Source of the DNA: Leguminivora glycinivorella
Taxonomy: Eukaryota > Arthropoda > Insecta > Lepidoptera > Tortricidae
Reading direction: 5' to 3'
DNA: 64,000 nucleotides
Assembly (NCBI RefSeq): GCF_023078275.1
Contig: NC_062998.1
Location: forward strand, 14,335,916-14,399,915
Numbering within the stretch: position 1 is the stretch's first letter; every line of letters starts with the position of its first letter. The notes below the pieces were generated by a model. It ran no database searches and was not told the origin of the DNA. It was given only the letters and a program-made list of their open reading frames with translations. This document shows, piece by piece, positions 48,406-59,739 of this stretch. A program made the position numbers and the translations under genes.

Positions 48406-48929
48406 TTATTTTACATTTCCCTACGAAATCCTCGAAACTCCAGAACCTTTTGTCCCGATATTGAAGTACCTAATTCGATCCGGCGCTCCTATTCATACAC
48501 CGTGATTATATTATTGTAACTATTGATTTCAGTTTTTAGTTCCACAATACAGGGTGTAATTTTTATGACGGGAAATATTTATGGATGCAAATGGATACAA
48601 AACCCAAAAACAATAAATTGTAACTTGAATATTGTTTCCTATATTTTCCTTAATTTTCATTTATAATGGACACGAAGCGCACGGCGGCATAATATATCTG
48701 TACACCTTATAAAACAAAGTTCCCCGCCGCGTGTGTCTGTGTGCGCGCGCGTGTGTGCAAACACAGGTGGTGAGACTGCGGTAGCCATTATTGTAATTAT
48801 TCTCATTATATGGCATTAGTATCCTTTTTACAGATTTTCGACATTACCTCAATTGGTTTCGAATTTAACCCTACCTTAGAAAAATGGTAATCAAAATACG
48901 TATTTATTTTTTTTACTTACATTTATCTA

Positions 48930-49105
48930 TCCATACTAATATTATAAATGCGAAAGTATGTCTGTTTGTTTCTCCGTCTTTCACGGAAAAACGGAGCGAC
49001 GAATTGACGTGATTTTTTAAAGTGGAGATAGTTGAAAGGATGGAGAGTGACATAGGCTACTTTTTGTCTCTTTCTAACGCGAGCGACGCCGCGTGCAAAA
49101 GCTAG
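48930..49105 (+). mobile_element. Helitron-like element, second copy
   Basis: Begins TCCATACTAATATTATAAAT after an A, ends GTGCAAAAGCTAG before a T. It shares CGTGATTTTTTAAAGTGGAG and CATAGGCTACTTTTTGTCTC with 8853-9073 but is 45 bp shorter and lacks the full GC hairpin. It ends two bases before fold-back element FB3. Confidence 0.75.
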
Positions 49106-49313
49106 TGTAATATAAAGCTGCAACACGACTGACATTTTTCAAAAAACAGCCAGAAGGAGGTTCCGCCGGTGGCAGTGTTTGGTGTGGCCGTATAGAGGTT
49201 TGTCCTGCAACCCTGTAAAAATCCGACCGTCGGTCTACCTGTTCCAGGTAAAAAAATGTTGGACGGCCTGACCAAACGGCGGGAGATAGCCAAGGGGTGT
49301 TCGACCAAATGTC

Positions 49314-49873
49314 ATACAACATTGGACAAAAATCTACAATGGAGTCCTCATATAAAGAAACTAGCAAGCAAATTAAGTTCAGCCGCATACGCCGTTAGGA
49401 GAATCAGGCAACTGACTAATGTTGAGACAGCTCGCCTAGTGTATCATAGTTATTTTCACAGTGTAATGTCATACGGTATTCTGGTTTGGGGCAAAGCAGC
49501 TGACATACAGACTATCTTTGTATTACAAAAGAGAGCCATTCGTTCTATTTACAACTTAGGAACACGTGAATCAGTAAGAGAACTCTTCAAAGAAATTAAT
49601 ATCTTAACTGTAGCTTCCCAATACATTTATGATAGTATAATTTATGTTGTTAAGAATTTAGACTGTTTCACTAAGAATTCTGATATCCATAATTATAACA
49701 CTAGAAACAAAAATAAGCTTGCCATAAAGAAGTTTCGTGTCCGTAAAGTACAGAAGTCATTTGTTGGGCAATGCATTCATTTTTATAATAAGTTACCTGA
49801 CACTGCTTTGAGATTACCCCTCCCAGCTCTTAAAAACTACTTAAAAAAATCATTGATGTTAAAGGCTTATTAC
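49314..49873 (+). pseudogene. LINE B RT thumb/C-terminal fragment
   Basis: LDKNLQWSPHIKKLASKLSS to SLMLKAYY is residue-for-residue the same as the matching part of copy 1 at 27212-28309, as far as I can compare by eye (about 187 residues). The frame should continue RVEDYLTDKHAWPEPE, which is found at 54181 after hAT-1. No RT catalytic residues are included. Confidence 0.88.
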
Positions 49874-51235
49874 TAGGGTATGCAAAAACCGGTTAACTTA
49901 AAAAACCGGTTAATAACCGAGACTTTTCCTTCAAAACCGGTTAACCGGTTATTAACCGGTTTTGAGGATTTTTAGTAAATGGCCGTACTACGCAATAATT
50001 ACCATTACCTTTAAGAATTCTGATGTTGATGACATCGTAGCAGGTATTACTTGCACGATGCAGATCATTTTTATCCAGTTTTTGGGAATTTTGTAAAATG
50101 CGGAAATTGCTAAAAAAGGCTTTTGTGGTTTGAATGTGATTCGTCAGTTTTGCGTTTTCTATATTCCCATTACGAATTGAACGGAATAAACGTAAACAAA
50201 CTGCTGTCACTGTCAAAGTAACACGTGCAGCTCAAGTCAGGGGTTCTCTAAGTAAGGGCCGACCGGAAAACAAATAACTTTCAACCAGTTATTAAGTACA
50301 CATTTAAAATCGTGAATCGATCGAACACGATGACTGTTATATTATGTTATGATCCCACGCAAGCCAAAATAAAAATCAGTCCAAAATTGTCGAACTTTTG
50401 TCATATCAGATACAAAAACCAATAATTAAATTTATAATCAGCTTATTATGCACAGGCTAATTAAAACCTTCTTCAAATACGAGTTGAGGACCGTTTTAAT
50501 TAGCCATTAAAATTCACTACCACCTAGTCTCGAAAGTTGCTGAAAAATAATGTTTAGCGGCCCGCTATTTGGTCGCCCAGGTACATTTACACAGTGATAC
50601 CAGTGCAATAAATAAACTACCCCTCAGAAACGGCTTTTTAATTTCAATAAATATACCAAAACGTTTTGTGTTAAAATTTATTTTCGTTTAAACAGAGTCA
50701 TTATTTAGGTAATGGAATATGTAAAGATTTTTAATAAACTTGTAAAATATCGGCAATTTTAATACCTCGAATGGTGCAATTTTTTTATAGCACCGGCCAC
50801 ACCTTTGTTTACAATAATTCCGGCTAATTCAAAATAGGAATACAGGCATGTCGCAAAGGTTTACAGCTACCAGAGCCCCTAGCAATACAAGCAATTGATG
50901 TAAGAAAACCAAGATCTCCATTTTACCTTTCTTTTAAAAAATATAGTTTGAAATATACGGTAGACGGCGTAGACGCCGGTTACAACGACGCTCAAGGGAC
51001 CGCTGATATTACGTCGTACTAACCGAATGTCGTACAAAACGAATTTCATTTCTTTTAATTAAAAGTAATATCTACATCTCTATTACTAAAACATTTCAAT
51101 CAATAGGTTTATTTACAGGGTATTATTATCATAGTATTAATTTAATACCTTATTTTATTGTGACTTGTTTAGTTAGAAAAAGTCATTTTTAGTATGCGTG
51201 CTTGCTCATCATTTGTAGGTAAAGCTAGTTTATAC

Positions 51236-53529
51236 TAGGGTTTGCTCCCGGGAAATACCGGTACCGAAAGTACCGGGAATTCCCGGGATTTTTGGTTAAG
51301 CAAAGAACCGGGAAATCAACTTGAAAAATCCCGGTACTTTCGGGAAATACTTTTTAGTGACATTTTTTGCTAAAAAAAATATTTATTTCTGTTTATATTA
51401 TGTAAACAGTTAAAAAATAGGCATAGGTACAGTAACACGCGCTTAATCACTATTAAATAGCGGGTGGCAGTGGCAGCCTGGCAGCCGTGTCCACCGCGAT
51501 ACCTTAGCTAGCCTCACTAGCCAGTTCAGTAGTCCAGTTTTGTATTTTCGGTGAAGGTTTGTTATACTAATTTGTGTATTTATTTTTTCTCTCTTAATCT
51601 CATTTTTAATTTGATTCATTTCTCTGCATGTTATAAAACTGTGTTCGTGAATTTTGCGACAGACTCAAAAACTATGAACGGATATTTATGCGTTTTTCAC
51701 CTATGTATGAACAGAGTGATTCTTGAGGAATGTTTAAGGTTTTGTTATTTTTATTTTATTTTATTTTACTTTATTAGGTACACCAAACAGATTTCGTACA
51801 AAATCTTGATAACAATTAAAACTTATACTAAGTGGCTTAAAACTAGCACGAGATCCAAAACAAGTGTACTCAGCATGTTTTACAATTCAGCGGAAACAAT
51901 ACATATTTTAGCACTATCTAGTAAGTAAAACTACAATAGCAAACATCAGAGAACTATTAGGTAACAATTTAGCTAATACCAAATAAGGGAGTAATTAACT
52001 TAAGCTAAGGGTATACGCATTTAAACTATACGAGTGAGACAAACTTAAACATATTTAAACGGTAGAAGGAAAATTTAGCAGTCAGTGACAGAAGAAGATG
52101 AAGATGAGCATGAGGAGCATGAGGAGGAGGTGAAGAGGACGCCAGCCAAGCGCCTCTTAAATCTAGCAATGTTGGGGTCAAAAATGTCAAAATGAATATG
52201 ATTAGAAGCTAACTCGTTATATTGGCGGCACATTCTAGTGATAGGATTATAGAAAGAAGTATTGTTTTTATATACTCTAAGAGCGAAAAGTTTAGTGTTG
52301 CGACCTCTAAATCTAGGTGTATTGAAAGTAATGGATGATAATAGTGGTGCAGAGTCAATTCTAGAGTGAACTATTTTGTGTAAATTTAAGAAGTCGCACA
52401 TCTTACGACGTGCTTCAAGAGTAGAGATATTAAACTTGATTAGTCGACTGGTATACGATCTGTATGTACGTCCCAACTTGAATCTAAACGCAAGAACCTT
52501 CAAAAACAGCCTCTGCACCGCCTCTATGGCATTGATGTGTACAGAGTAATGTGGGGTCCATATAGAGGAACCATACTCCAAAACGCTCCTCACCAAACTA
52601 AAGAACAAAAAAATTAGACTATTCGGGTTCCTAAAGCCCTTTGTCGTTCTAAAGATAAAACCTAGCAGTTGCCTGCCCCTACTCACTATATATTCATAGT
52701 GTGTTATAATAAATAGATTATTAAAACATGACTATATGTGCTAAAAGTCGGTAAAAATCACGCTACTTAAGAGCTTCAATCGAAAACCCTGCCCGTACGT
52801 ACCGATCGACTTATAACAAAATAATGTATGGTGGAATTGTCGCTCATATACATAAATGTAGGCCTAGAAAAAAAGCCGGCAATAGCTTTATGTCTAACTT
52901 TAAGGATAACTGGTATAAACATGCTTAAATTTAAAAAAAAATTTACATATAATGTGGTGTTACGGTATTCCACAGAAATTTCTAGAAAATGACTAATTTT
53001 CTCGAGAACGTTCCCTCTGACGGCAAAAAAATAATTTACATTCTTTGTTTCAAATTACATGTTTGGGGAATTTTGTGAGGTTTTACTGCCGGTCTATAAT
53101 CAATTATTATATTTCTTTAATAGTATTATTTGTCTTATTTCTTCTACAAAGCGATTAAACATCTCCCAGTAATGGCAGATCGCTTAATCGGAGCAATATA
53201 TTGCAACGGCAACCATTGATGCCTATGGTTGCCAGATAGTCGGATTTAGGCGGAATTATTCACGATTTTTGCTTGTTCTCCCGACTCCCGATTCATTATA
53301 ATAAAAAAAAGCAGATAAAATAATACGCCGAGCGAAGGCGGTGCGGTTCGGTTATGGTAATATAATAATAAAAGATGTAAAAGGCCAAAAAATATGTTGT
53401 TTTATTTGAAAAAGCGAAAAAAAATTACCAGTCCCGAAAGTACCGAAAATCCCGGGAAATCCCGGTTCCATATTGCTTCGGTACCGAAAATCCCGGTTCT
53501 TTAAAACAGTACCGGTACTGCAATCCCTA
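51236..53529. mobile_element. hAT-like element hAT-2, 2.3 kb, nested in hAT-1
   Basis: Termini TAGGGTTTGC and GCAATCCCTA pair with one mismatch. GTTTATAC is duplicated exactly at 51228-51235 and 53530-53537. Subterminal repeats are palindromes of another kind: ACCGGTACC, AATTCCCGGGA, GAAAATCCCGG. A LINE fragment lies inside. A 125-codon frame at 51551-51928 is AT-rich and unrecognised. Confidence 0.93.
52075..52686 (-). pseudogene. LINE C reverse-transcriptase C-terminus inside hAT-2
   Basis: 203 codons open on the minus strand: LLGFIFRTTKGFRNPNSLIF, VRSVLEYGSSIWTPHYSVHI, AVQRLFLKVLAFR and RMCRQYNELASNHIHFDIFD. This is the conserved region downstream of the RT core in many insect LINEs (LEYxSxIWxPxxxxxxxxIExVQRRF). 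No stops or frameshifts in this part, but the polymerase core is absent. A Ser/Cys-rich end after GVLFTS comes from a (CTCATG)-like repeat. Confidence 0.8.
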
Positions 53530-55619
53530 GTTTATACGCAATCGAAAAATACAAATTGGGTTCTATTTAGCTTATAAGATTGGACCCGAGGCGAACAAAT
53601 TGTTAAAATTTTAAAAGCTCCTAAAAGTTACATGGCCACAATGTAATCTTGCTACTTGTTGTAGGCAAGACAGGGGGCCGTGCTCGGGTGGAAGTAGCTT
53701 TGTTTCCTCAATTTACTAGTAAAACTAAAAACGTTGTCGCTCGTCGTTGCAACCGGACTTGACGGACGGATTCTGTGTAAAATGTGTCATGAAAGGCGGC
53801 TGGTCGTTAAAATCGGAGTCGTAATAAACGGATGTACTTTCATACTATCACATACGAAAACCAAATAAATACCTGTGCTTAGGTCGTTGTAAGAGGTTAA
53901 TTGAGTTAGACTCGGGACTAATTTTTAAAATAAAATCATTACAGATAATAATGTTGTCAATGAAAAGTAATGAATAAATCTTTATTATTACAAAACATTA
54001 AATAATTACGTATTTTTGAACCTTTTTATGCCTAATTTTCCAAATTTTGAGAAATAAATACAGTTTCGGTTATTAACCGGTTAGAGACTATAAAAACCGG
54101 TTTTTAACAGAGGCCAAAAAGTCTCGGTTAACCGGTTTTTCGGTTAACCGGTTAACCGGTTTGCACACCCTACTTATTACAGAGTCGAGGACTATTTGAC
54201 AGACAAACATGCATGGCCCGAACCAGAAACTACAAAAAACGAATAGCAATTAAAATAATTGTATTATGTATAGAGGACACAGTTCAGATAAGAAAGCACA
54301 TCAAATATTTTATATTTTATGTTGTGTAGGTAAATTACATATTTAATGATATTGAGATTCATATTATCTTTTTCCTCTATGACAATTTGATATGTTTTCT
54401 CTGAAGAAGAACGACGTATTATTAAGCAATAATATAATTTATTGAAATTGATTTCCATAGAGTACCTAGTCTGTTCATATTCTTTGATGAATACTTTTGC
54501 ATGTTAAATTGTATGTTGTTATTTAATGCATGTTAATTATAAGATGTAATGTTTTGAAAAGAAGTTGCCCGCCGAGTTTCTTGCCGGTCCCATAGTGGAT
54601 ACCCCCCTCCCAACTGAGGGGGGACTGAAATCTTCTCGAGGCTGAGGCGTAGGGTTAGAGCCGGCGTAGCTTTATTTGACGTTCATATGCGCATTGTAAT
54701 ATGCCTACTTGAAAAATAAATATTTCATTTTCATTTTCATTTTCATTTTCATAGAGGACCCTGGGTTGTTTTTGACGCTGCCATTTTTTTTTTTCAAAAT
54801 GACCGTCTTTTTTAGACGATTTTTCAAGTTTGTCGTAGAGCACTCTAATTTTGGTCGTAGAATCTCCAAGCAGCCTTGATTAGAATTAAATAAAAAAAAA
54901 TTGAAAAATGCGACAAATGTGAGAAAACTGGCTACTTTTGTTTTGTATGGCAACTTTTAAATCGTAAGAGATAGCCGGGGGTGCTCGACCAAATGTCATA
55001 CAGATCTCGGAGTAGAAAAAAGTTGTATTAAAAAAAAATTCAAAATGGCCGACTTTTTTTTAAATTTCAAAATGGTCCTAGCGCGCTGAGATTTGGCACA
55101 CGAGTGGACGGCCGACGGATTAGTATTCAAAAAGAATATTATTGAAAAATTTCAAATGGCGGCCTTTGTGGGCAAATTGAAATTTGTATGGAAGATTTTT
55201 TTTAATAACCATATCTCCGTAACGGTAGGAAAAAGGTCAAAAAAGCTTGAACTACACAATTTCAAAATGACCGACTTTGATTTTGGGAAATTTGACTTTG
55301 TCCCCTCTCGCCGCCGTTTTTGACTTTTCAAAAAAAAAATTCTCATTCCTATTTTTGGCCCCCGTTTTTACCATGTGCCAAATTTTACCGCGCTCGGACC
55401 GAAGATAAAAAAAAAATTCAAAGTCGGCCATTTTGAAATTTTGTAAATGCCATTCGATGGACCTAAGATAACTGTACAACATTAGTTCAAGCACTTAAAC
55501 CTTTTTCCTACCGTTACGGAGCTATGGCGATTAAAAAAAACCTCCATACAAATTTCAATTGGCGTTCAAAGGCAGCCATTTTGAATTTTTAGAAATTTTC
55601 TTTTTGTATACTAATCTTG

Positions 55620-57340
55620 GGGCGGCTATCCACCCGTGTTGCGACGTACAGACTTGCAATTTTGAGTTTTAAGTATGTTATTATAGCTTACTAGACGACG
55701 AAAATTTCTGCGTTCCGGTCTTATCCAGAGGTTCTCAAATAGGGGCCTGAAAATGCGGCGAAATGGTTCCAGTAAAGGATGGTACGGCAGTGTTGGCTTC
55801 GTGCTCGACTTGGCGGGGGTACTGCCGTGCCCCCAGATTAAATTATAAGATAGTTAAGTTTAATGAAAAGGTTTATCTATTTGTATTCTTTTGCAGCAGC
55901 GTCTCAGCGAATCACAATGAGTTGTCTTGCCTTCGGCCGACCAATCGTATTAGTCTCTCGTATCTAAGTAATATTTAACGAGAGCTGTGATAGGCCTGTT
56001 TAAAATTATGGATATATATTAAAATCATAGTTCAAAACGATGGTTTTTGCCATAACTTTAACAGGCTTTAACACTGGCGTGTTTATTTTTGATAGGGGAT
56101 GATTTTATTATTTCATAGTATAATTCCTCAATAAGAAATGATTTATTATATTTATTTATTTATTTATTAGTAAAAACATGTTTACATGACCTTACAGTAA
56201 AACCAATGCGTCACGAAACTTAGATAACAAAAAACACAGAAAATAAAGAAAACAAAATTAAAAATAAAATTAAACAATTGATTTGGGCGATGACGTCACA
56301 GCGTGGCTCCGTTGCGTTGTTGATGTATCTATTATTTTCGAGATACCTACAGTATCAACCATTTCAAAAGCTTTAACTGTTGTTTTGTGAAAACTTTTTA
56401 TATAGTATAGTACTTTGGAGACTAGTTTCGAAGTCGTGACAGTTTTCAGACGTCCGTGACTGGCATCGCCTCGGCCATTTTGTACAACCGCGTTAAGAGC
56501 AAACGTCACCCAGCGTAAAAATCAACAAAACAAATCATGCAGTGATATCATAAAGAGATACCCAAAAACGCTGGCTACGCTAACAGGACTCAGGGTTCAG
56601 CATGAGCTAAAGCTTAGGTACTACTTTCCCAAGCGCTTATCATGATGAGTCGTACCAAAACAGCGTGTCTTTATATAATCTCTATATTGTACCAAACCTG
56701 AGTTCTACTAGGTACAGCCGAGCCAGTGTCAGCTCAGTGTCAGCTCTATCTTGGATACTGCTCACCCACGAACTCACCGTGACGATTTCTTTAATTACGA
56801 TGATAATTTGTTTGTTATTTTTCGAAATACATTAACTTTAATGACAATTGGCGTTCATTAATTTTTAATGGTTAATGACAATTAACCTTTTGACTGTGTA
56901 ATTTTTGTTAATTACCGTTCGGCCAATACTCCTAGGCATTTCTTGCAGCCAATCAATAAATAATATCCTAAAACATCTGGACGGCCGAGCTTCGCTCGGT
57001 TCTATTTTATTATATCACGTCTTTAGAAAAAAAAACTTTTAAATACAAGAACAAAAAAAAAACGAAACAAAAAATTAAAACTTAATTTCTGGCCGGGATT
57101 CGAAACCCTGACACCTGCAATCTGTCTGCGAACATTAGACCGACCTCGTACGACTGAGCTAAGCGCAGCCGATGTGCGCGGGGCGAAATTAACGACCATA
57201 TTTAACGTTTACTAACGCGAAAGAAAAACTCATTAAAACTCCATAATTCACCGTTTTCCGGGACCTAAGGCTACGCTAGATCGATTTTCCAACCCCGAGA
57301 ACCCCTACATAACAAATTTCAGCGAAGCTAATCTTCGGGT
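55620..57340. other. Central part of FB3, mostly unrecognised
   Basis: AT-rich DNA with a TTTA run near 56150 and no coding similarity. 56985-57000 (GGCCGAGCTTCGCTCGG) is a short perfect hairpin of a kind common in repeats here. The SINE head at 57093 lies near its right edge. Confidence 0.4.
57093..57175 (-). ncRNA. tRNA-derived SINE head
   Basis: On the minus strand TTAGCTCAGTCGTACGAG fits an A box and GGGTTTCGAATCCC a B box, about 37 bases apart, with AGATTGCAGGTG in the variable/T-arm position. The acceptor ends GGCTGCGC and CCGGCCAG do not pair, so it is not a canonical tRNA. It lies just before an A-rich stretch. Confidence 0.55.
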
Positions 57341-57913
57341 GGCCGTCCACCCGTGTGACAAATCTCAGCACGCTAGGACCATTTTGAAATTTTTCAAAAA
57401 AAAAAGTCAGCCATATTGATTTTTTTAATGAAACTTTTTTCTACTTAAAACCCTGTATGACATTTGGTCGAGCAGCCCCGGCTATCTCTTACCGTTTAAA
57501 AGTTGCCATACAAAACAAAAGTGGCCAGTTTTCTCACATTTGTAGTATTTTTCAATTTTTTTTATTTCATTCCAATCAAGGCCTCTTGGAGATTCTACAA
57601 CAAAAATTTGAGCACTCTACGACAAACTTGAAAAATCTTCAAAAAAAGTCGGCCATTTTGAAAAAAAAAATGGCGGCGTCAAAAACTGCCCAGGGTCCTC
57701 TATGACATTTTGGTCGAGCACCCCCCGGCTATCTCCTGCCGTTTGGCCAGACCGTTCAACATTTTTTTACCCGGAACCGGTAGACCGACGGTCGGATTTT
57801 TCCGGGGTCGCAAGATCAACCTCTATACTACCACAGCCACACCAAATACTGCCACCTGCAAAATCTCCTGGCTATTTTTGGAAAAATGTCAGTCGGGTTG
57901 CAGCTTTATATTA

Positions 57914-58177
57914 TATAGAAAAATAGAATAGAATATAGAATTGATAAATAAATGAATATACAAGAATTGCTCATTTAAAAGTATATGATATTCTTAAAGA
58001 AAATATATAAGTTATATTTAACCAAATTAACATGCAAAGAATTAAGTTATTTTATTTCATCTTTGTTTTAACGACAGGTAGGATAGGATAAGATTGGCTT
58101 AATAGTAATTTGAGGAAAGATTTCGTTTAATTTTTATCTAAAAAACCGGCCAAGAGCGTGTCGGGCCACGCTCAGTG
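57914..58177. other. AT-rich spacer
   Basis: No feature recognised between FB3 and the next MITE. Confidence 0.5.
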
Positions 58178-58694
58178 TAGGGTTCCGTAGTTTTTCGTAT
58201 TTTTCTCAAAAACTACTGAACCTATCAAGTTCAAAACAATTTTCCTAGAAAGTCTTTATAAAATTTTTTTTTCATATTTTTTAAACATATGGTTCAAAAG
58301 TTAGAGGGGGGACGCACTTTTTTTCCTTTAGGAGCGATTATTTCCGAAATTATTAATATTATCAAAAAACGATCTTAGTAAACCCTTATTCATTTTTAAA
58401 TACCTATCCAACAATATATCACACGTTGGGGTTGGAATGAAAAAAAATATCAGCCCCCACTTTACATGTAGGGGGGGGGTACCCTAACAAAACATTTTTT
58501 TCCATTTTTTATTTTTGCACTTTGTTGGCGTGATTGATATACATATTGGTACCAAATTTCAGCTTTCTAGTGCTTACGGTTACTGAGATTATCCGCGGAC
58601 GGACGGACGGACGGACGGACGGACGGACAGACGGACAGACAGACAGACAGACATGGCGAAACTATAAGGGTTCCTAGTTGACTACGGAACCCTA
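58178..58694. mobile_element. Fold-back MITE family M2, copy 2
   Basis: 517 bp; TAGGGTTCCGTAG and CTACGGAACCCTA are exact 13 bp inverted ends. The right arm holds a (GGAC)7-type run turning into (AGAC)n at 58597-58652. The G-run GGGGGGGGGTACCCTAA at the middle matches copy 1. The left arm is diverged from copy 1. Confidence 0.85.
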
Positions 58695-59470
58695 AAAACA
58701 CTACGTGACGTCACGCGAGGCAAGTCCATTGGGCGTTTAGTGTTTTGTATTCGATATCAGTTATATGACTTCACCACGTTAAATATTGCCGGTTATAAAA
58801 AGTACATCCTGTATTTGATTTATAATCCTGTATTTTCTACATATAAATTCCTCACCATTTTACGATATAATGTGATCTCGTAACGTGTAACGGACCACAC
58901 AGTCCTCGGTTCAAATCATAAGATATACCTATAATAATTGTGCTTAGAAACAAATGCATACAGAGATAAAAACTTAAAAATTGCAAATAAATAAAACGAA
59001 AACAACTTACATACGAAATAGAATTCCAATAAATTAAAAATAGAAATTCTCGGAATTAAAAACGGGCGCAATGGGGACAACCGGCACAATAGGCGCTTCC
59101 GGCGAGACTGGCACAATCGGCTTAATAGGCACTATTTGCCTTTTTAAGAAGACCACACGTTAGGGAAATGGCGGAATTCCCCTTGAATTTAACGAGTCTA
59201 TGTGATTTTCGGTAAAGTAAGAAAAAATTACGAAATATTCTATCAACTGAAATATTGTTATTGTATATATTAAAAGGATTAAATTATGGTCAAATAAATG
59301 GGAAGAAATACCTATAGTAGTTATGCTAAAAGATTATTATTTTTTAATTGTTATCCATTTTTTAAATTACAAACGTAGATAGACTTAATACTAAGTTGAA
59401 AGGAGTCGATTTATATCAAATTGCATTTCCACAAATATTTATGTACGGACATTATTTTATTTTATTCTGA
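58695..59470. other. Gene-free stretch
   Basis: No coding similarity. A short imperfect GGCACAAT repeat set lies near 59075-59135. Confidence 0.4.
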
Positions 59471-59504
59471 TTCAGGACAACACACAATTTGGTCACCCTA
59501 AGGT

Positions 59505-59533
59505 AGGCGGGGCTAAGGAATATGTGTATAAAA
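59505..59533 (+). promoter_or_regulatory. Possible RNA polymerase II core promoter
   Basis: GC-box-like GGCGGGGC near 59507 and TATAAAA at 59527-59533, about 25-30 bases before a plausible start region (GGGGATCATT, about 59553-59560). Sequence motifs only; it could equally belong to the LTR of a retrotransposon. Confidence 0.4.
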
Positions 59534-59556
59534 CGGCGCGGGCAGAACAGAGGGGA

Positions 59557-59733
59557 TCATTCGACGAGGGAACGTTGAGGTGTTCACATCTGAGGTTTGG
59601 GTAGAGTCATTCGACTAGGAATCGTTGAAGGAACACATCAGGAGTTTAAGTAAGAAGCGGACTTGAGGTACAAGATTGAGAGGTTGGAGACTGGCGAGAA
59701 GGTATCTTGGTAAAATAGACTTGAAGACTACAA
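59557..59733 (+). ncRNA. Possible non-coding first exon with 50 bp duplication
   Basis: Downstream of the TATA box, no ATG-initiated frame of note, ending in CTACAA before a consensus GTAAGT donor at 59734-59739. It contains two diverged 50 bp direct units starting TCATTCGAC (59557 and 59607). No matching acceptor or downstream coding exon was identified. May be part of an LTR. Confidence 0.35.
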
Positions 59734-59739
59734 GTAAGT

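Larger units (their letters stand above)
49874..54172. mobile_element. hAT-like element hAT-1, 4.3 kb
   Basis: Termini TAGGGTATGCAAA and TTTGCACACCCTA are inverted repeats with one mismatch. CTTATTAC is duplicated exactly at 49866-49873 and 54173-54180. Subterminal regions carry arrays of AACCGGTTAACCGGT palindromes at both ends. No transposase frame is visible; the interior is AT-rich and holds hAT-2. Confidence 0.93.
49309..54752 (+). mobile_element. LINE B, copy 2, interrupted by hAT-1
   Basis: LINE sequence 49309-49873 and 54181-54752 reads as one piece once hAT-1 and one CTTATTAC are removed. It begins inside the RT (5'-truncated) and includes the whole 3' UTR and a longer (TTTTCA)n tail. 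Its left junction follows GACCAAATGTCATAC and its right precedes AGAGGACCCTGGG. The intact right arm of FB3 shows these as continuous, with TGTCAT at the junction. Confidence 0.9.
49108..57913. mobile_element. Fold-back element FB3, host of a five-level nest
   Basis: Outer arms 49108-49308 and 57713-57913 are inverted copies starting TAATATAAAGCTGCAAC, through CGACTGACATTTTTC and GACCGTCGGTCTACC. The left arm then continues, after the LINE B insertion, at 54753-55120 and matches 57340-57712 in inverse. Total arm length is about 570 bp. Modules such as CAAAATGGCCGACTTTTTTT and CTCCGTAACGGTAGGAAAAA recur within and between arms. The middle (about 55620-57340) holds a SINE head and AT-rich DNA. 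No transposase. Confidence 0.82.

Noticed and set aside
51551..51928. 125-codon ORF in hAT-2
   Set aside because: Very AT-rich, no transposase motif (no DDE/RW signature or dimerisation region); likely chance.
55093..55494. Overlapping frames on both strands (KFVWKIFFNN.., FKMADFEF..)
   Set aside because: They are products of the repeated CAAAATGGCCGACTT modules of FB3.
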